From Pyrobaculum sp. 3827-6 (lineage in GTDB: Archaea > Thermoproteota > Thermoprotei > Thermoproteales > Thermoproteaceae): a stretch of DNA of 64,000 nt. Shown here piece after piece: positions 50,658 to 58,430 of the stretch; the stretch's first letter is position 1; the number at the start of each line of letters is the position of its first letter. The stretch is from positions 682,001 through 746,000 of the forward strand of contig NZ_JAOTQN010000001.1 in assembly GCF_025641885.1 (NCBI RefSeq). Reading direction: 5' to 3'. The notes beneath the pieces are model-generated. The model saw nothing but the letters and a program-made list of their open reading frames with translations. It was not told the DNA's origin and made no database searches. The translations under genes and the position numbers were made by a program.

Positions 50658-51308
50658 ATGGACGTCGTGGCTTATGTAAGAGTCTCCCAGGAGGAGGAGC
50701 GGCCGGAGAACCAAGAGTTTGCCATCTACCAATGGGCCGCTAAACAAGGCCACCGGATTGTGGAGGTGTACCGAGACGTGGGCGTCTCCGGCGCCACATC
50801 TCCGCAGGAGAGGCCGGGGTGGAGGCAGGTCTTGGAGAGCTTGGCAAACGGCAGGGCCCAGGGGGTTGTTGTGTACGCCTTGGACAGAGTTGCGAGGTCT
50901 CTGTGGGAGCTGGCGGCGGTGTACAAGCAATTTAGTGAAAAGGGGTGGGCGCTGTACTCTGTGCGCGAGGAGTGGCTCACCTCAGTTGATCCAAAGGTAC
51001 GCGATCTCCTGGTAGCCGTCTTGGGCTGGGCCGGGGAGATGGAGCGTGAATTCATTAGAGAGAGGACCAGGGAGGCGCTGAGGAGGCTTAGGGCTGAGGG
51101 GAAGAGGCTGGGGAGGCCGCCTAAGTGGAGCCCGCAGGTCAAGGCGAGGATTGTGGACCTGGTGAGGCGGGGGTTAACGCTTAGGGAGGCTGTGAAGCTT
51201 GTAGGCATTGGGTATAGAACCGCGGTTAGGTACCTGTCGAGGGATCCGGACTATCTGGAGGCGGTGAGGGTGGCTAGGCTGACTGGGGCGAGGCGTGCAA
51301 CAAAATAA
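50658..51308 (+). CDS. Serine recombinase (resolvase/invertase type)
   Basis: 216 aa. The catalytic domain (about 1-140) starts VVAYVRVSQEEE with nucleophile Ser10. The conserved YALDRVARSLWEL supplies the active-site Asp/Arg pair, and EMEREFIRERTREAL is the long E helix. The C-terminal HTH is GLTLREAVKLVGIGYRTAVR, preceded by the family's GRPPKWS linker. It is complete and looks active. A role in dimer resolution, inversion or transposition of the element is likely. Having both a tyrosine integrase and a serine recombinase in one small element is notable. Confidence 0.88.
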   Translation: MDVVAYVRVSQEEERPENQEFAIYQWAAKQGHRIVEVYRDVGVSGATSPQERPGWRQVLESLANGRAQGVVVYALDRVARSLWELAAVYKQFSEKGWALYSVREEWLTSVDPKVRDLLVAVLGWAGEMEREFIRERTREALRRLRAEGKRLGRPPKWSPQVKARIVDLVRRGLTLREAVKLVGIGYRTAVRYLSRDPDYLEAVRVARLTGARRATK

Positions 51309-51313
51309 CTCTT

Positions 51314-52228
51314 TCAAGAGCGGCGTAGCTCGCCCAGCGACTCCACGGAGCACGGCGGCTTGAATTCAACTCCGAGTGCCGCCGCCAGCCTCTCAAGCCC
51401 CCGCCACAGCTCCTCGGCATTTCTAAATTCGAGATACAGGCGGCGGCTTGAGTCGCTCCTAATAAACTCCGGCAGGTGTCTGCGCATCAAGTCGGCGAAG
51501 CCGAGGCGCCCAAGGAAAGGCCCCAAATCCGCCTCCAGGCCGCGGAGGGCCTCCCCGGCCCTTCTGCCGACGTCTCTCCTCAGCTTCTCAAAGCTCCTTG
51601 TGTAGACGGCCCCCCTCGGGTCCTCAAACCCCCCGCCTCTGCAACGCCGCTCAGCCTCTTCGTAGAGCAGTGAGTACAACAGCCTAAGGACTACGCGGGA
51701 GGGGTCGGCTCTTGCGAATACCAGGAGGCGGCTCAGCTCCGCCGCTATACACGACGCGCTGAAGCCGCGGGCCTCGGCGTAGTCCAGAAACACATTGCTA
51801 CGGAGATCTCTAAAAAACCTAACAGAGCCCCCGGCCTCGGCCAGCCACCTGCCAGAGCCGCCGTAGATCTTCTCCAGCAGAAGCTCAGCCCCTCCCTCGG
51901 CGACGCAACGCACCTTCAGCGGCACCTCCTGCAACACTTCACATCTGCAGCTGCCCCCAGTTGTAAACATATTCTTGAAGAGGCTGTAGAGCTCGTAGAC
52001 ATCTACCGTGAGCTCGTCAAACTCTAGACTCTCCAATTTTTTCGCGATTATTCTGACTAAGCCAATGGGTGGGGGCCAGCGCGGCGTCTCAAAGACGTCG
52101 TTGCCGACCCGTATCAAGTAGCGGTTGCCATCTCTTTCAACTCTGACGTATCTCCAGTACCAGGGGGCGCACCGCCCCTCCGCGTCTCGGTACGGGCAGT
52201 CAAACGTCTCGGTGTTCACCTCCCACAC
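51314..52228 (-). CDS. Core-less relative of the element replication protein
   Basis: 304 aa. Residues about 94-170 align with residues 21-95 of the 713-aa protein: CRCEVLQEVPLKVRCV against CRCERLGDFPLQIRCV, and FLDYAEARGF against FLEYAAHRGF. Residues about 174-298 align with about 459-595: LLYSLLYEEAERRC against KIYTLLYDEAEKVC, and LEFRNAEELWRGLERLAAAL against LEFHNVEELWGALRRLAEAL. The roughly 360 residues in between, including the ATPase core, are absent and the two ends join directly. The N-terminal 90 residues are unrelated. It is convergent with the recombinase gene. It might bind the same DNA or partner as the longer protein and act as regulator. Confidence 0.75.
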   Translation of the reverse strand: MWEVNTETFDCPYRDAEGRCAPWYWRYVRVERDGNRYLIRVGNDVFETPRWPPPIGLVRIIAKKLESLEFDELTVDVYELYSLFKNMFTTGGSCRCEVLQEVPLKVRCVAEGGAELLLEKIYGGSGRWLAEAGGSVRFFRDLRSNVFLDYAEARGFSASCIAAELSRLLVFARADPSRVVLRLLYSLLYEEAERRCRGGGFEDPRGAVYTRSFEKLRRDVGRRAGEALRGLEADLGPFLGRLGFADLMRRHLPEFIRSDSSRRLYLEFRNAEELWRGLERLAAALGVEFKPPCSVESLGELRRS

Positions 52229-52690
52229 AATATGTAGTAGAGACGTGGTAATTTAAACCTGCGCCGCATGCGCACAGCAATGCACCGCCGGATCCACCCA
52301 TTTACAGATATAAAACCGCTTGGCTCTGGTATAGATGATTCTCCAGGGTGATGTCAACATTTCTCAAAATATGCAGAGACATGTACATATGTTGTGCATG
52401 ACAGGTGCAATGCCGAGATACCCAAGGTGCAACGCCGAGGTGCAAACGGCGAAGTGTTCGGGGGAACGCGCAAGCACCACTTTTTTACACCGTAAAGCGC
52501 GGGATCAAAGCGGGGAGTTGATTAAAAACAATTCCGAGTGGACTGACAATTTTAGTGAAAATAGGGCGGGGTTGAAAGCCGTAGAGGTAATTGATTTACA
52601 TTGATGTGTTTGATTCTCGGTTTTAAGCAAGGCTGATTTTCAGTTAAGTAGAGCGCGGCGTCTTGTTAAAAGCGGCGCTTTGCGGAGGGG
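52229..52690. other. Non-coding region with second repeat cluster
   Basis: About 460 bp. It holds the promoter of the core-less gene (aatttaaac at about 52250-52258 is too close on this strand, so the exact box is unsure), a tgcacc at 52281 and three inverse copies (see separate entry). An open frame from 52335 to 52604 has no protein-like features. The rest shows nothing clear. Confidence 0.4.
52404..52444 (-). repeat. Iteron-like TGCACC cluster, right (inverted)
   Basis: Three copies of ggtgca (inverse complement of tgcacc) start at 52404, 52426 and 52439. Each is followed by a (ggtgcaa, i.e. ttgcacc on the minus strand), with steps of 22 and 13 bp. Orientation is opposite to the cluster near the integrase. 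It lies upstream of the core-less gene, whereas the other lies upstream of the operon with the full-length protein. Confidence 0.5.
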
Positions 52691-52754
52691 AGAAAGGCGC
52701 CGGGGGTGGGATTTGAACCCACGCCCCCGAACGGGGACGGGCTTAGCAGGCCCG
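52691..52754. repeat. attR: direct repeat copy 2, inside intact tRNA-Ser(GCT)
   Basis: 64 bp matching attL with two mismatches. The repeat runs from 7 bp outside the tRNA 3' end to position 29 of the tRNA (anticodon stem), so crossover took place within the anticodon-arm-to-3'-end region, usual for archaeal tyrosine integrases. Confidence 0.9.
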
Positions 52755-52782
52755 CGCCTTGGACCAACTCGGCCACCCCGGC
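52698..52782 (-). tRNA. tRNA-Ser(GCT)
   Basis: Minus-strand 85-nt class II tRNA. Acceptor GCCGGGG/CCCCGGC with discriminator G, anticodon arm CGGGC-ctgctaa-GCCCG (anticodon GCT), a long variable arm (tccccgttcgggggc region), T arm GTGGG-ttcaaat-CCCAC. No intron and no encoded CCA. Its 3' part was rebuilt by the integrated element. Confidence 0.95.
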
Positions 52783-52870
52783 TGTACACACCCAACATCA
52801 CGGTTTTAAATTTTCCCCCCCCCCCCCACGACAATCCCTCGTTACGTATTAAACCATGTGGTTTGTTTTA

Positions 52871-52926
52871 GGCCGTGATGACAATGTTTCCGGATATACG
52901 TGTCCGAAGTGGCCAGGGCTGACGTA
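52871..52926 (+). ncRNA. Candidate C/D box sRNA
   Basis: A perfect C box (gtgatga, 52875-52881) and a perfect D box (ctga, 52919-52922), with 37 nt between. Possible D' cgga (52891-52894) and weak C' gtgtccg (52900-52906) leave a 12-nt guide aagtggccaggg (52907-52918) before D. TATA-like attaaa (52847-52852) is about 25 nt before the expected 5' end. It lies in host DNA just outside the integrated element, between two tRNA-Ser genes. Confidence 0.45.
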
Positions 52927-53004
52927 CGAAACTAAGGGATCCTACTTATCTAGACGTAATCTTGTACAAGAACATGCGTCTGGCGCAACCGCTGAAAATC
53001 AAGG

Positions 53005-53103
53005 CGCCGGGGCCGGGATTTGAACCCGGGCCCCCTTGACGGGGACGGGATGTCTAGCGCGGCGTCTCCAGTCCCGCGCCTTGGGCCGCTCGGCCACCCC
53101 GGC
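53005..53103 (-). tRNA. tRNA-Ser(GGA) with canonical intron
   Basis: Minus strand, 99 nt. Acceptor GCCGGGG/CCCCGGC with discriminator G, T arm CCGGG-ttcaaat-CCCGG. The anticodon stem CGGGA pairs with TCCCG only after removal of a 14-nt intron (53052-53065) between positions 37 and 38. The loop then reads ctggaga, anticodon GGA. The spliced length of 85 nt equals the neighbouring tRNA-Ser. Confidence 0.93.
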
Positions 53104-53133
53104 TGTGCTTCTCTTGCCGTATATATTTAAGTT

Positions 53134-53904
53134 TTACCCCCCGATGTAGACCTCCCTGACCTTGGGGTCGTTGGCGACTTCTTCTGGCAACCCCTTTGAA
53201 ATTACGCGGCCGCTGGCCATTGCGTATACGTAGTCGACGTATTTGAAGGCTATGTCTATGCGGTGTTCTATTACTAGGAAGGTGACTGCTTGTTGCTGGT
53301 TTATGTCCCTGACGATATTGAAGACCTCGTGGGCTTGGTCTATAGGGACGCCGGCAATGGGCTCGTCAAGTATTATTAAATCGGCCCCCGCCATGAGGGC
53401 CCTGGCTAGTTCCAGGAGCTTCATCTCGCCAGCCGAGAGGAGGTTGGCGGGCGTGTTCCACTTGTCCACGAGCCTAACAGCCTTCAGTATGCTAAACGCC
53501 TTTTTCGCAAGCTCCTCCTCTTCTTTAACCCAGTTTTTTACTAAGGCGGAAATCACGCCCTCGCCCCTCTGCCCCCTTGCCACTGCAAGGAGGTTTTCTA
53601 AAACTGTCAGTTTCTGAAATACCTGCGGTATCTGAAACGTCCTTACGATGCCCACTGCGAAGATTTTATGCGGGGGCCACCCAGTTATGTCAATAGTCCT
53701 GCCGTCCCTCTTCATGTAAAATACCTTGCCAGACTCCGGCTTGTAGATCCCAGTTATTACATTTACCAGAGTTGTTTTGCCAGAGCCGTTGGGGCCTATT
53801 ATTAACGTGATTTTCTGCCTCTCGACAGATATATCAACTCCATCTAGAGCCCTAAAGGCGCCGAACTGCTTCACAATACCCTGAGTAGAGAGGATAGAGG
53901 CCAT
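53134..53904 (-). CDS. livG: ABC transporter ATPase, LivG type
   Basis: 256 aa. Walker A GPNGSGKTT (about residues 37-45), signature LLSAGEMKLLELARAL and Walker B LIILDEPIAGVP. The LivG-specific insertion is present (GIVRTFQIPQVFQKL). It energises uptake with the LivH/LivM permeases encoded just to the right. LivF, the usual second ATPase, is not in this window, so either LivG works alone here or LivF lies elsewhere. It is 29 nt downstream of the binding-protein gene. Confidence 0.9.
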   Translation of the reverse strand: MASILSTQGIVKQFGAFRALDGVDISVERQKITLIIGPNGSGKTTLVNVITGIYKPESGKVFYMKRDGRTIDITGWPPHKIFAVGIVRTFQIPQVFQKLTVLENLLAVARGQRGEGVISALVKNWVKEEEELAKKAFSILKAVRLVDKWNTPANLLSAGEMKLLELARALMAGADLIILDEPIAGVPIDQAHEVFNIVRDINQQQAVTFLVIEHRIDIAFKYVDYVYAMASGRVISKGLPEEVANDPKVREVYIGG

Positions 53905-53933
53905 TTTAGAAAAAATTCTAGGTAGTTATAAAG

Positions 53934-55283
53934 TTACTGAAACAGCGGCTTGCCTTGGTCAAATATAACTATCTTTCTTTCTGTGCCGTAGTAGTAGGCG
54001 GCGTCTACGTATTTTGGCTGTCCGGCTTCGGTGACTACGCCCCATATGACGTAGTTGGGGTATGCTCTGTCGCCGGCGGCGTCGAGGTATACTCTTCCGG
54101 TGACGCCTTGGTAGGTGCCTTCCTTGCCCCACTGCTCGAGGGTGGCCCTCACCTTGTCGGGGTCGTCTGTGCCTAGCTTACAGACAATCTGCATAAGCAT
54201 CATAGCCGCGTCGTAGCCATACGGGTCGTAGGCAACGGGATCCTTGCCGTACTTCGCCTTGTACCTCTGCTTAAACTCCTGGAACTTGGGGTCGTTGGGG
54301 TCGGGCGCCGCGATCGTGCCGAGCATCCTGGCCGCCGCCATCTCTCTGCCCACCTGTTTAATTAAAGCCTCGCTGTAGGCAATGCCGTCTGTGCCGATCC
54401 ACCTAACCTTACCCAACACGGGGTCGGAGGCGGCTGACTGGATGGCAATGACGCCGTCGTCTTCAAAAGTGACAAACACCACGGCGGCGTCGGAGCCGGG
54501 CTGGCCCAGGGCGCTTGACAGCTTTCTAACCGCCTCGGGAACCGCCGTGGGGAAGGCCTTGGGGTCTGGGTCGTAGCCGGCTGTGGCCGCTATGTCTATC
54601 CCCAGCTTCTTGCTTTCGTTGGCTATGGCGTTTTTGAGGCCGAGGCCCCAGGCGTCGTTTCTATAGAGAATCACCGCCTTCTTAACGCCGAGTTTGTTGA
54701 GTAGGTCGGCTATGGCTACGGCTTGGGCGAAGTCTGTGGGGACTATTCTATACACCCAGTCGTTGGGTATGGCTAGCAGGGGGGAGGTGGAGGAGGGGCT
54801 GAAGATAATTATCTTGTTCTGGTCGGCGAAGGACTTAACTGCGCTGACCTCGCCGCTGGCCATGGGGCCTACAATTAGCCGAGCGCCCTTGGCGTAGAGC
54901 GTCTGCACCTTCTGCAAAGCCTGTTGCGGGTTTGTGCCGGTGTCCTCAACCAAAAGCTCAAACTTCACCCCGGGACACATCTTATTCGCATCTTCGACAG
55001 CCAGCTCGACGGCATTCCTCACACCAATACCATAAGACTGCAAACCTCCAGTCAGAGGCAGGGCGGCCCCGATGTAGACTGTCTTCTTCTGTTGCGTCGG
55101 GCTTGGCGTGGTGGTTGTCGGCGTCTGGGTTGGGGTTGTCGGTGTAGTGGTTGGCGTCGGCGTCGGGGTGGTTGGTTTACTGGTTGGAGTTTGTTGGCCT
55201 CCTCCTGTGGCTAGAAGCGCGGCAATAGCTAGTATTGCCACTACCGCGACTATTATACCTATATAGAGATTTTTGGATGCCAT
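53934..55283 (-). CDS. LivJ/K-type substrate-binding protein
   Basis: 449 aa from ATG 55283. Hydrophobic N-terminal anchor (IGIIVAVVAILAIAALLA, residues 8-25), then a Thr/Pro-rich linker of repeated TPTPT units (about 30-70), probably glycosylated, then the two-lobed periplasmic-binding domain (YIGAALPLTGGLQSYGIGVR at its start; RLIVGPMASGEVSAV; YDPYGYDAAMMLMQ). It belongs to the branched-chain amino acid/amide binding family. It is divergent from livH, with about 110 bp of AT-rich promoter between them. Confidence 0.9.
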   Translation of the reverse strand: MASKNLYIGIIVAVVAILAIAALLATGGGQQTPTSKPTTPTPTPTTTPTTPTQTPTTTTPSPTQQKKTVYIGAALPLTGGLQSYGIGVRNAVELAVEDANKMCPGVKFELLVEDTGTNPQQALQKVQTLYAKGARLIVGPMASGEVSAVKSFADQNKIIIFSPSSTSPLLAIPNDWVYRIVPTDFAQAVAIADLLNKLGVKKAVILYRNDAWGLGLKNAIANESKKLGIDIAATAGYDPDPKAFPTAVPEAVRKLSSALGQPGSDAAVVFVTFEDDGVIAIQSAASDPVLGKVRWIGTDGIAYSEALIKQVGREMAAARMLGTIAAPDPNDPKFQEFKQRYKAKYGKDPVAYDPYGYDAAMMLMQIVCKLGTDDPDKVRATLEQWGKEGTYQGVTGRVYLDAAGDRAYPNYVIWGVVTEAGQPKYVDAAYYYGTERKIVIFDQGKPLFQ

Positions 55284-55394
55284 GTGATGTGGATGCAATG
55301 CATATAAATATTTTGGCTATGTATATATAAATACATATAGTATATAGTTCGGCCGTGCGATAAAGCTTATTTATAATTCCTTTACCAGGGCTGT
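55284..55394. promoter_or_regulatory. Divergent promoter region of the Liv cluster
   Basis: 111 bp, AT-rich, with several TATA-like stretches: tatataaata (about 55322-55331) and ttatttataa (about 55368-55377). The latter is about 22-25 nt before the livH ATG. On the minus strand tttatatg (near 55302-55309) is about 22 nt before the binding-protein ATG. Confidence 0.45.
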
Positions 55395-56354
55395 ATGGAG
55401 TTATTTGTTAACATTGACTACCCGACACTTGCGAGGGCTGTGATATTTTCCAATATCTATGTGTTGCTGGCGCTTGGGCTGAATTTAACCTACATCACAA
55501 CGAAAATCCCGTCTTTTGCACACGGCGACTTGGCCACAATAGGCGCCTACGTCAGCTACCTCTCTATTGTTTTTCTATTTACACAACTCGGAATACCCGC
55601 TAATGTGTACCTAACTATTCCAATTGTTGCTCTAGCTACTGGCGCCGTCGCGGTGCTGTCGTACGTGGCTGTGTTTAGACCTATGATTAGGAGGGGGGCG
55701 GGTATCACGCCTTTGATGATCGCGTCGTTTGGGCTACACTTTGTGTTATTTGCCTCGGTTGCCATAGTCGCCGATTATGTACAGAACACGTTTAAGGTGC
55801 TGAGTAGAAACGTCCTACTTGCGAGGTGGGAGTTTGTGTGGCCTGGCACAGATCTCCTAACCTCTGTAATGATCAACTCGACTATCATGGTGGTCGTGGT
55901 AACGGCGTTGCTCTACATACTGCTCTATAAGACTCGCTATGGTATAGTCATGAGGGCTAGTATTGATAATCTCTACCTAGCTAGGGCTGTTGGGATAAAT
56001 GTGGAGAGAGTGTTTGTAGTGGCTTGGCTCCTAATCGGCGCGGTGACCGGCATCGCCGGTATCTACATGGCGATGTTCTTCCCAATGACCGAGGAGCTGG
56101 GGTGGCTTAGGCTCGCCGTTGTGTTCGTCGCCTCCGTGGTTGGGGGGTTGTCTAACATCTACGGGGCGGTACTAGGCGGCTATGTCGTCGGTCTAAGTCT
56201 CGTCCTCGGCGCGGCGTATATTCTGACTCCCCTGGGGGTGCCCACCGAGTTCCAGCTCGCCATACCGTTCGCCTTCGTGATAGTAATACTGCTATTCGCG
56301 CCTCAGGGCTTGGCCGGAGTAGTTTCAAAAATCATGGAGAGGGGGAGGGGATGA
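55395..56354 (+). CDS. livH: ABC permease LivH type
   Basis: 319 aa, about eight membrane helices. LALGLNLTYITTKIPSFAHGD near the start and RAVGINVERV with SVVGGLSNIYGAVLGGYVVG near the end are LivH signatures. It forms the channel with the LivM-type permease, whose ATG overlaps its stop by 4 nt (ATGA). Confidence 0.9.
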   Translation: MELFVNIDYPTLARAVIFSNIYVLLALGLNLTYITTKIPSFAHGDLATIGAYVSYLSIVFLFTQLGIPANVYLTIPIVALATGAVAVLSYVAVFRPMIRRGAGITPLMIASFGLHFVLFASVAIVADYVQNTFKVLSRNVLLARWEFVWPGTDLLTSVMINSTIMVVVVTALLYILLYKTRYGIVMRASIDNLYLARAVGINVERVFVVAWLLIGAVTGIAGIYMAMFFPMTEELGWLRLAVVFVASVVGGLSNIYGAVLGGYVVGLSLVLGAAYILTPLGVPTEFQLAIPFAFVIVILLFAPQGLAGVVSKIMERGRG

Positions 56355-57445
56355 TTCTCCAACTGGAGCTGGGATCTCTTGAAGTGCTTCTTAGAGAGAC
56401 TGCAGTATTCATCGCGATTTACGGCATATATGTATTGAGCCTAAATCTAGAGGTTGGATACCTCGGCCTTCCCCAGTTCGGCAAGGTGATGTTCATGGCG
56501 CTGGGGGCGCTTGCTGTTGGGGGAATTGCGACAAAAATTGCGCTGTTAATCTACGGGGGGACTATATCCGCCCAGCTTAACATATCTCCCTTATCAGATC
56601 TAGACACGTACTGCTCTGCTTATCAGTACCAAACCATAGATATAATCAACAATATATTTACGTCTACGCCGCTACAAGGCGTGGGGTTTTTCCTGTTGTC
56701 GTTAATCCTAGCCGCGTTGCTAGGAGGGGTATTCGGGATTTTAATGGCAGGACCCGCCTTGAGGCTACGCGAGGATTATCTAGGCATTTTGCTTCTAGTA
56801 AGCGCGGAGATGGTTAGGGTGGTTGCCACATATACCCCGCAGGTGGCTTGCGGAGTCTTCGGAGCCGTGGTGCCCGATCCCTTTGCCTGGGTGGGCACCA
56901 ACCGCCGGCCGTGGGTGTATCTAGCCGTTACGATTCTATTTCTACTAATTGCGATGTTTATACTTGAGAGGTTGGCCAACTCGCCGTTTGGCCGCGCTCT
57001 GAGGGCAATCCGCGACGCCGAGACCGCGGCTAGGGTGTTCGGAAAGGACGTGGTGAGGTACAGGATAAGAGTTTTGAGCACCGCCTCTGCGCTGGCCGGA
57101 ATCGCCGGGGCGCTTTTCGCCTTTTACAACGACTTCATTAACATGAACATGTTTGTGCCGTACTATACGTTTATTGCCTGGACTATGCTTATCATAGGGG
57201 GGATGGGTAATAACTACGGCGCACTTTCGGGCGTCGTCGTTTACTATATCATTGATAGAGTTCTTAGTATCTACAAAGAGGGTATTAGGCAGATTGTCAA
57301 CGTCGATCCAGTATTCTTCCAGTACATAATACTAGGCGTTATAATAATACTTGTGCTTATGTTTAGGCCTCAGGGCCTCGTTGGTGAGAAGCCGGCAAAG
57401 ACATTAAAGAGGCGTGTTTTAGAGAAGTTGCGCGGGGAGGCGTAA
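56351..57445 (+). CDS. livM: ABC permease LivM type
   Basis: 364 aa, about ten membrane helices. [18 protein letters not shown] near the start, [16 protein letters not shown] and [20 protein letters not shown] (EAA-like loop) are LivM signatures. There is a long extracytoplasmic insertion with two Cys near residues 85-105. Ends shortly before the L7Ae gene, which has its own promoter. Confidence 0.9.
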   Translation: MILQLELGSLEVLLRETAVFIAIYGIYVLSLNLEVGYLGLPQFGKVMFMALGALAVGGIATKIALLIYGGTISAQLNISPLSDLDTYCSAYQYQTIDIINNIFTSTPLQGVGFFLLSLILAALLGGVFGILMAGPALRLREDYLGILLLVSAEMVRVVATYTPQVACGVFGAVVPDPFAWVGTNRRPWVYLAVTILFLLIAMFILERLANSPFGRALRAIRDAETAARVFGKDVVRYRIRVLSTASALAGIAGALFAFYNDFINMNMFVPYYTFIAWTMLIIGGMGNNYGALSGVVVYYIIDRVLSIYKEGIRQIVNVDPVFFQYIILGVIIILVLMFRPQGLVGEKPAKTLKRRVLEKLRGEA

Positions 57446-57476
57446 ATATTTATATAGCCGGTTCTTTGTGGCACCC

Positions 57477-57938
57477 ATGGCAGTGACGATAGACCCAAAG
57501 ACGTTCTATGCAAATCCGCCGCCTGGGAAGCCTTTCTATGTGAGATTCGAGGTGCCTGGCGACGTGGCTGAAAAAGCCCTCGAGATACTATCCATAGCGA
57601 AGCAGACTGGGAAGATTAAGAAGGGCACTAACGAGGCTACGAAGGCCGTCGAGAGGGGGCTGGCGAAGCTGGTGCTGATAGCTGAGGATGTGGATCCCCC
57701 GGAGGTGGTGGCTCACTTACCGCTGTTGTGTGAGGAGAAGAAGGTGCCTTACGTATATGTGCCTTCTAAAGAGAAGTTGGGGAAGGCCGCTGGCATCAAC
57801 GTGTCCGCGGCTGCAGCGGTGGTGATAGAGCCCGGTCAAGCCGCGGGAGATTTAGAGGCCTTAGTATCGAAAATTAACGAGATTAGAGCCAAACACGGTC
57901 TAAACGCGATACCTGTACCGGCTGGCGGTAGGAGGTAA
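57477..57938 (+). CDS. rpl7ae: Ribosomal protein L7Ae
   Basis: 153 aa from ATG 57477 (an in-frame ATG is three codons earlier). It binds kink-turns in 23S rRNA, C/D and H/ACA guide RNAs and RNase P. The conserved [20 protein letters not shown] and [20 protein letters not shown] are typical. The N terminus is about 20 residues longer than in other archaea. TATA-like aaatatttatat (about 57444-57455) lies about 25 nt before the start. It would be the partner of the guide RNA candidates in this window. Confidence 0.95.
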   Translation: MAVTIDPKTFYANPPPGKPFYVRFEVPGDVAEKALEILSIAKQTGKIKKGTNEATKAVERGLAKLVLIAEDVDPPEVVAHLPLLCEEKKVPYVYVPSKEKLGKAAGINVSAAAAVVIEPGQAAGDLEALVSKINEIRAKHGLNAIPVPAGGRR

Positions 57939-57948
57939 ATAGGCGTTT

Positions 57949-58134
57949 TTAGGACTGTCTCTTCTGTTGTTTTCTTACCCAGGCTAGCTTTCTGGGGTTT
58001 CTCTTAAACCTCGTTGCGCTTACGAAGCACTTTCTGCTACAGTATCTCACCACTGTGCCGTCTGTCCTAACGTACATTATGCCGTAGCCGGGCGGTATGT
58101 CGGCCCCACAGAAGGCGCATTTGTGGATTTTCAT
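57949..58134 (-). CDS. rpl24e: Ribosomal protein L24e
   Basis: 61 aa. Zinc-ribbon CAFCG and CSRKC with the L24e pattern ([20 protein letters not shown]). A large-subunit protein. Its start overlaps the stop of the S28e gene by 4 nt, so the two are one operon, as in many archaea. Confidence 0.95.
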   Translation of the reverse strand: MKIHKCAFCGADIPPGYGIMYVRTDGTVVRYCSRKCFVSATRFKRNPRKLAWVRKQQKRQS

Positions 58135-58364
58135 CTTGCCGTTATTCTACGGGCTTCTCTTTCAGTCTCCCTAAGCATTACAATATCGCCGAGCCTCACG
58201 GGCCCCTTTACGTTTCTGGTTAACACCCTTCCCTTGTCGCGCCCTTCGAGGATTTTTATCTTGACTTGCGTAACCTCTCCTGCCACCCCCGTCCTCCCGA
58301 GTATCTGCACCACCAGCCCGGCGACCGCGTCTTCATACGGCGAGAACTTTACCTCCTCCGTCAT
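58131..58364 (-). CDS. rps28e: Ribosomal protein S28e
   Basis: 77 aa, complete. Diagnostic segments are [20 protein letters not shown], then [15 protein letters not shown] and the C-terminal [11 protein letters not shown]-fold protein of the small subunit. First gene of the S28e-L24e pair; divergent from argS. Confidence 0.95.
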   Translation of the reverse strand: MTEEVKFSPYEDAVAGLVVQILGRTGVAGEVTQVKIKILEGRDKGRVLTRNVKGPVRLGDIVMLRETEREARRITAR

Positions 58365-58430
58365 GGCTTTGTTGTGTAGGTGCCTTATTTAAAGTTTTCT
58401 AAGTATTTATAGCTTGGAATTAATTAGCCC

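Larger units (their letters stand above)
44568..52754. mobile_element. Integrated element in tRNA-Ser(GCT)
   Basis: About 8.1 kb between 64-bp direct repeats of the tRNA-Ser(GCT) 3' part. The complete tRNA is kept at the right end. Contents in order are: tyrosine integrase next to the left repeat, hexamer repeats, an unknown 140-aa protein, a replication-like protein, a small wHTH-like protein, AEP primase, palindromes, serine recombinase, and an oppositely oriented core-less relative of the replication protein with a second hexamer cluster. It lacks any capsid-like gene I can recognise, so it looks more like an integrated plasmid than a virus, though many archaeal virus genes are unrecognisable. 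Confidence 0.85.

Noticed and set aside
52335-52604. 89-codon frame in the right non-coding region of the element
   Set aside because: It crosses the inverse repeat cluster and has no domain-like sequence; the region is better seen as regulatory.
52815-52828. Run of Cs beside tRNA-Ser
   Set aside because: A simple homopolymer, with no sign of function; its length could also be inaccurate.
55081-55200. Tandem repeat in the binding-protein gene
   Set aside because: It codes for the Thr/Pro linker common in archaeal surface binding proteins, so it is a protein-level repeat.
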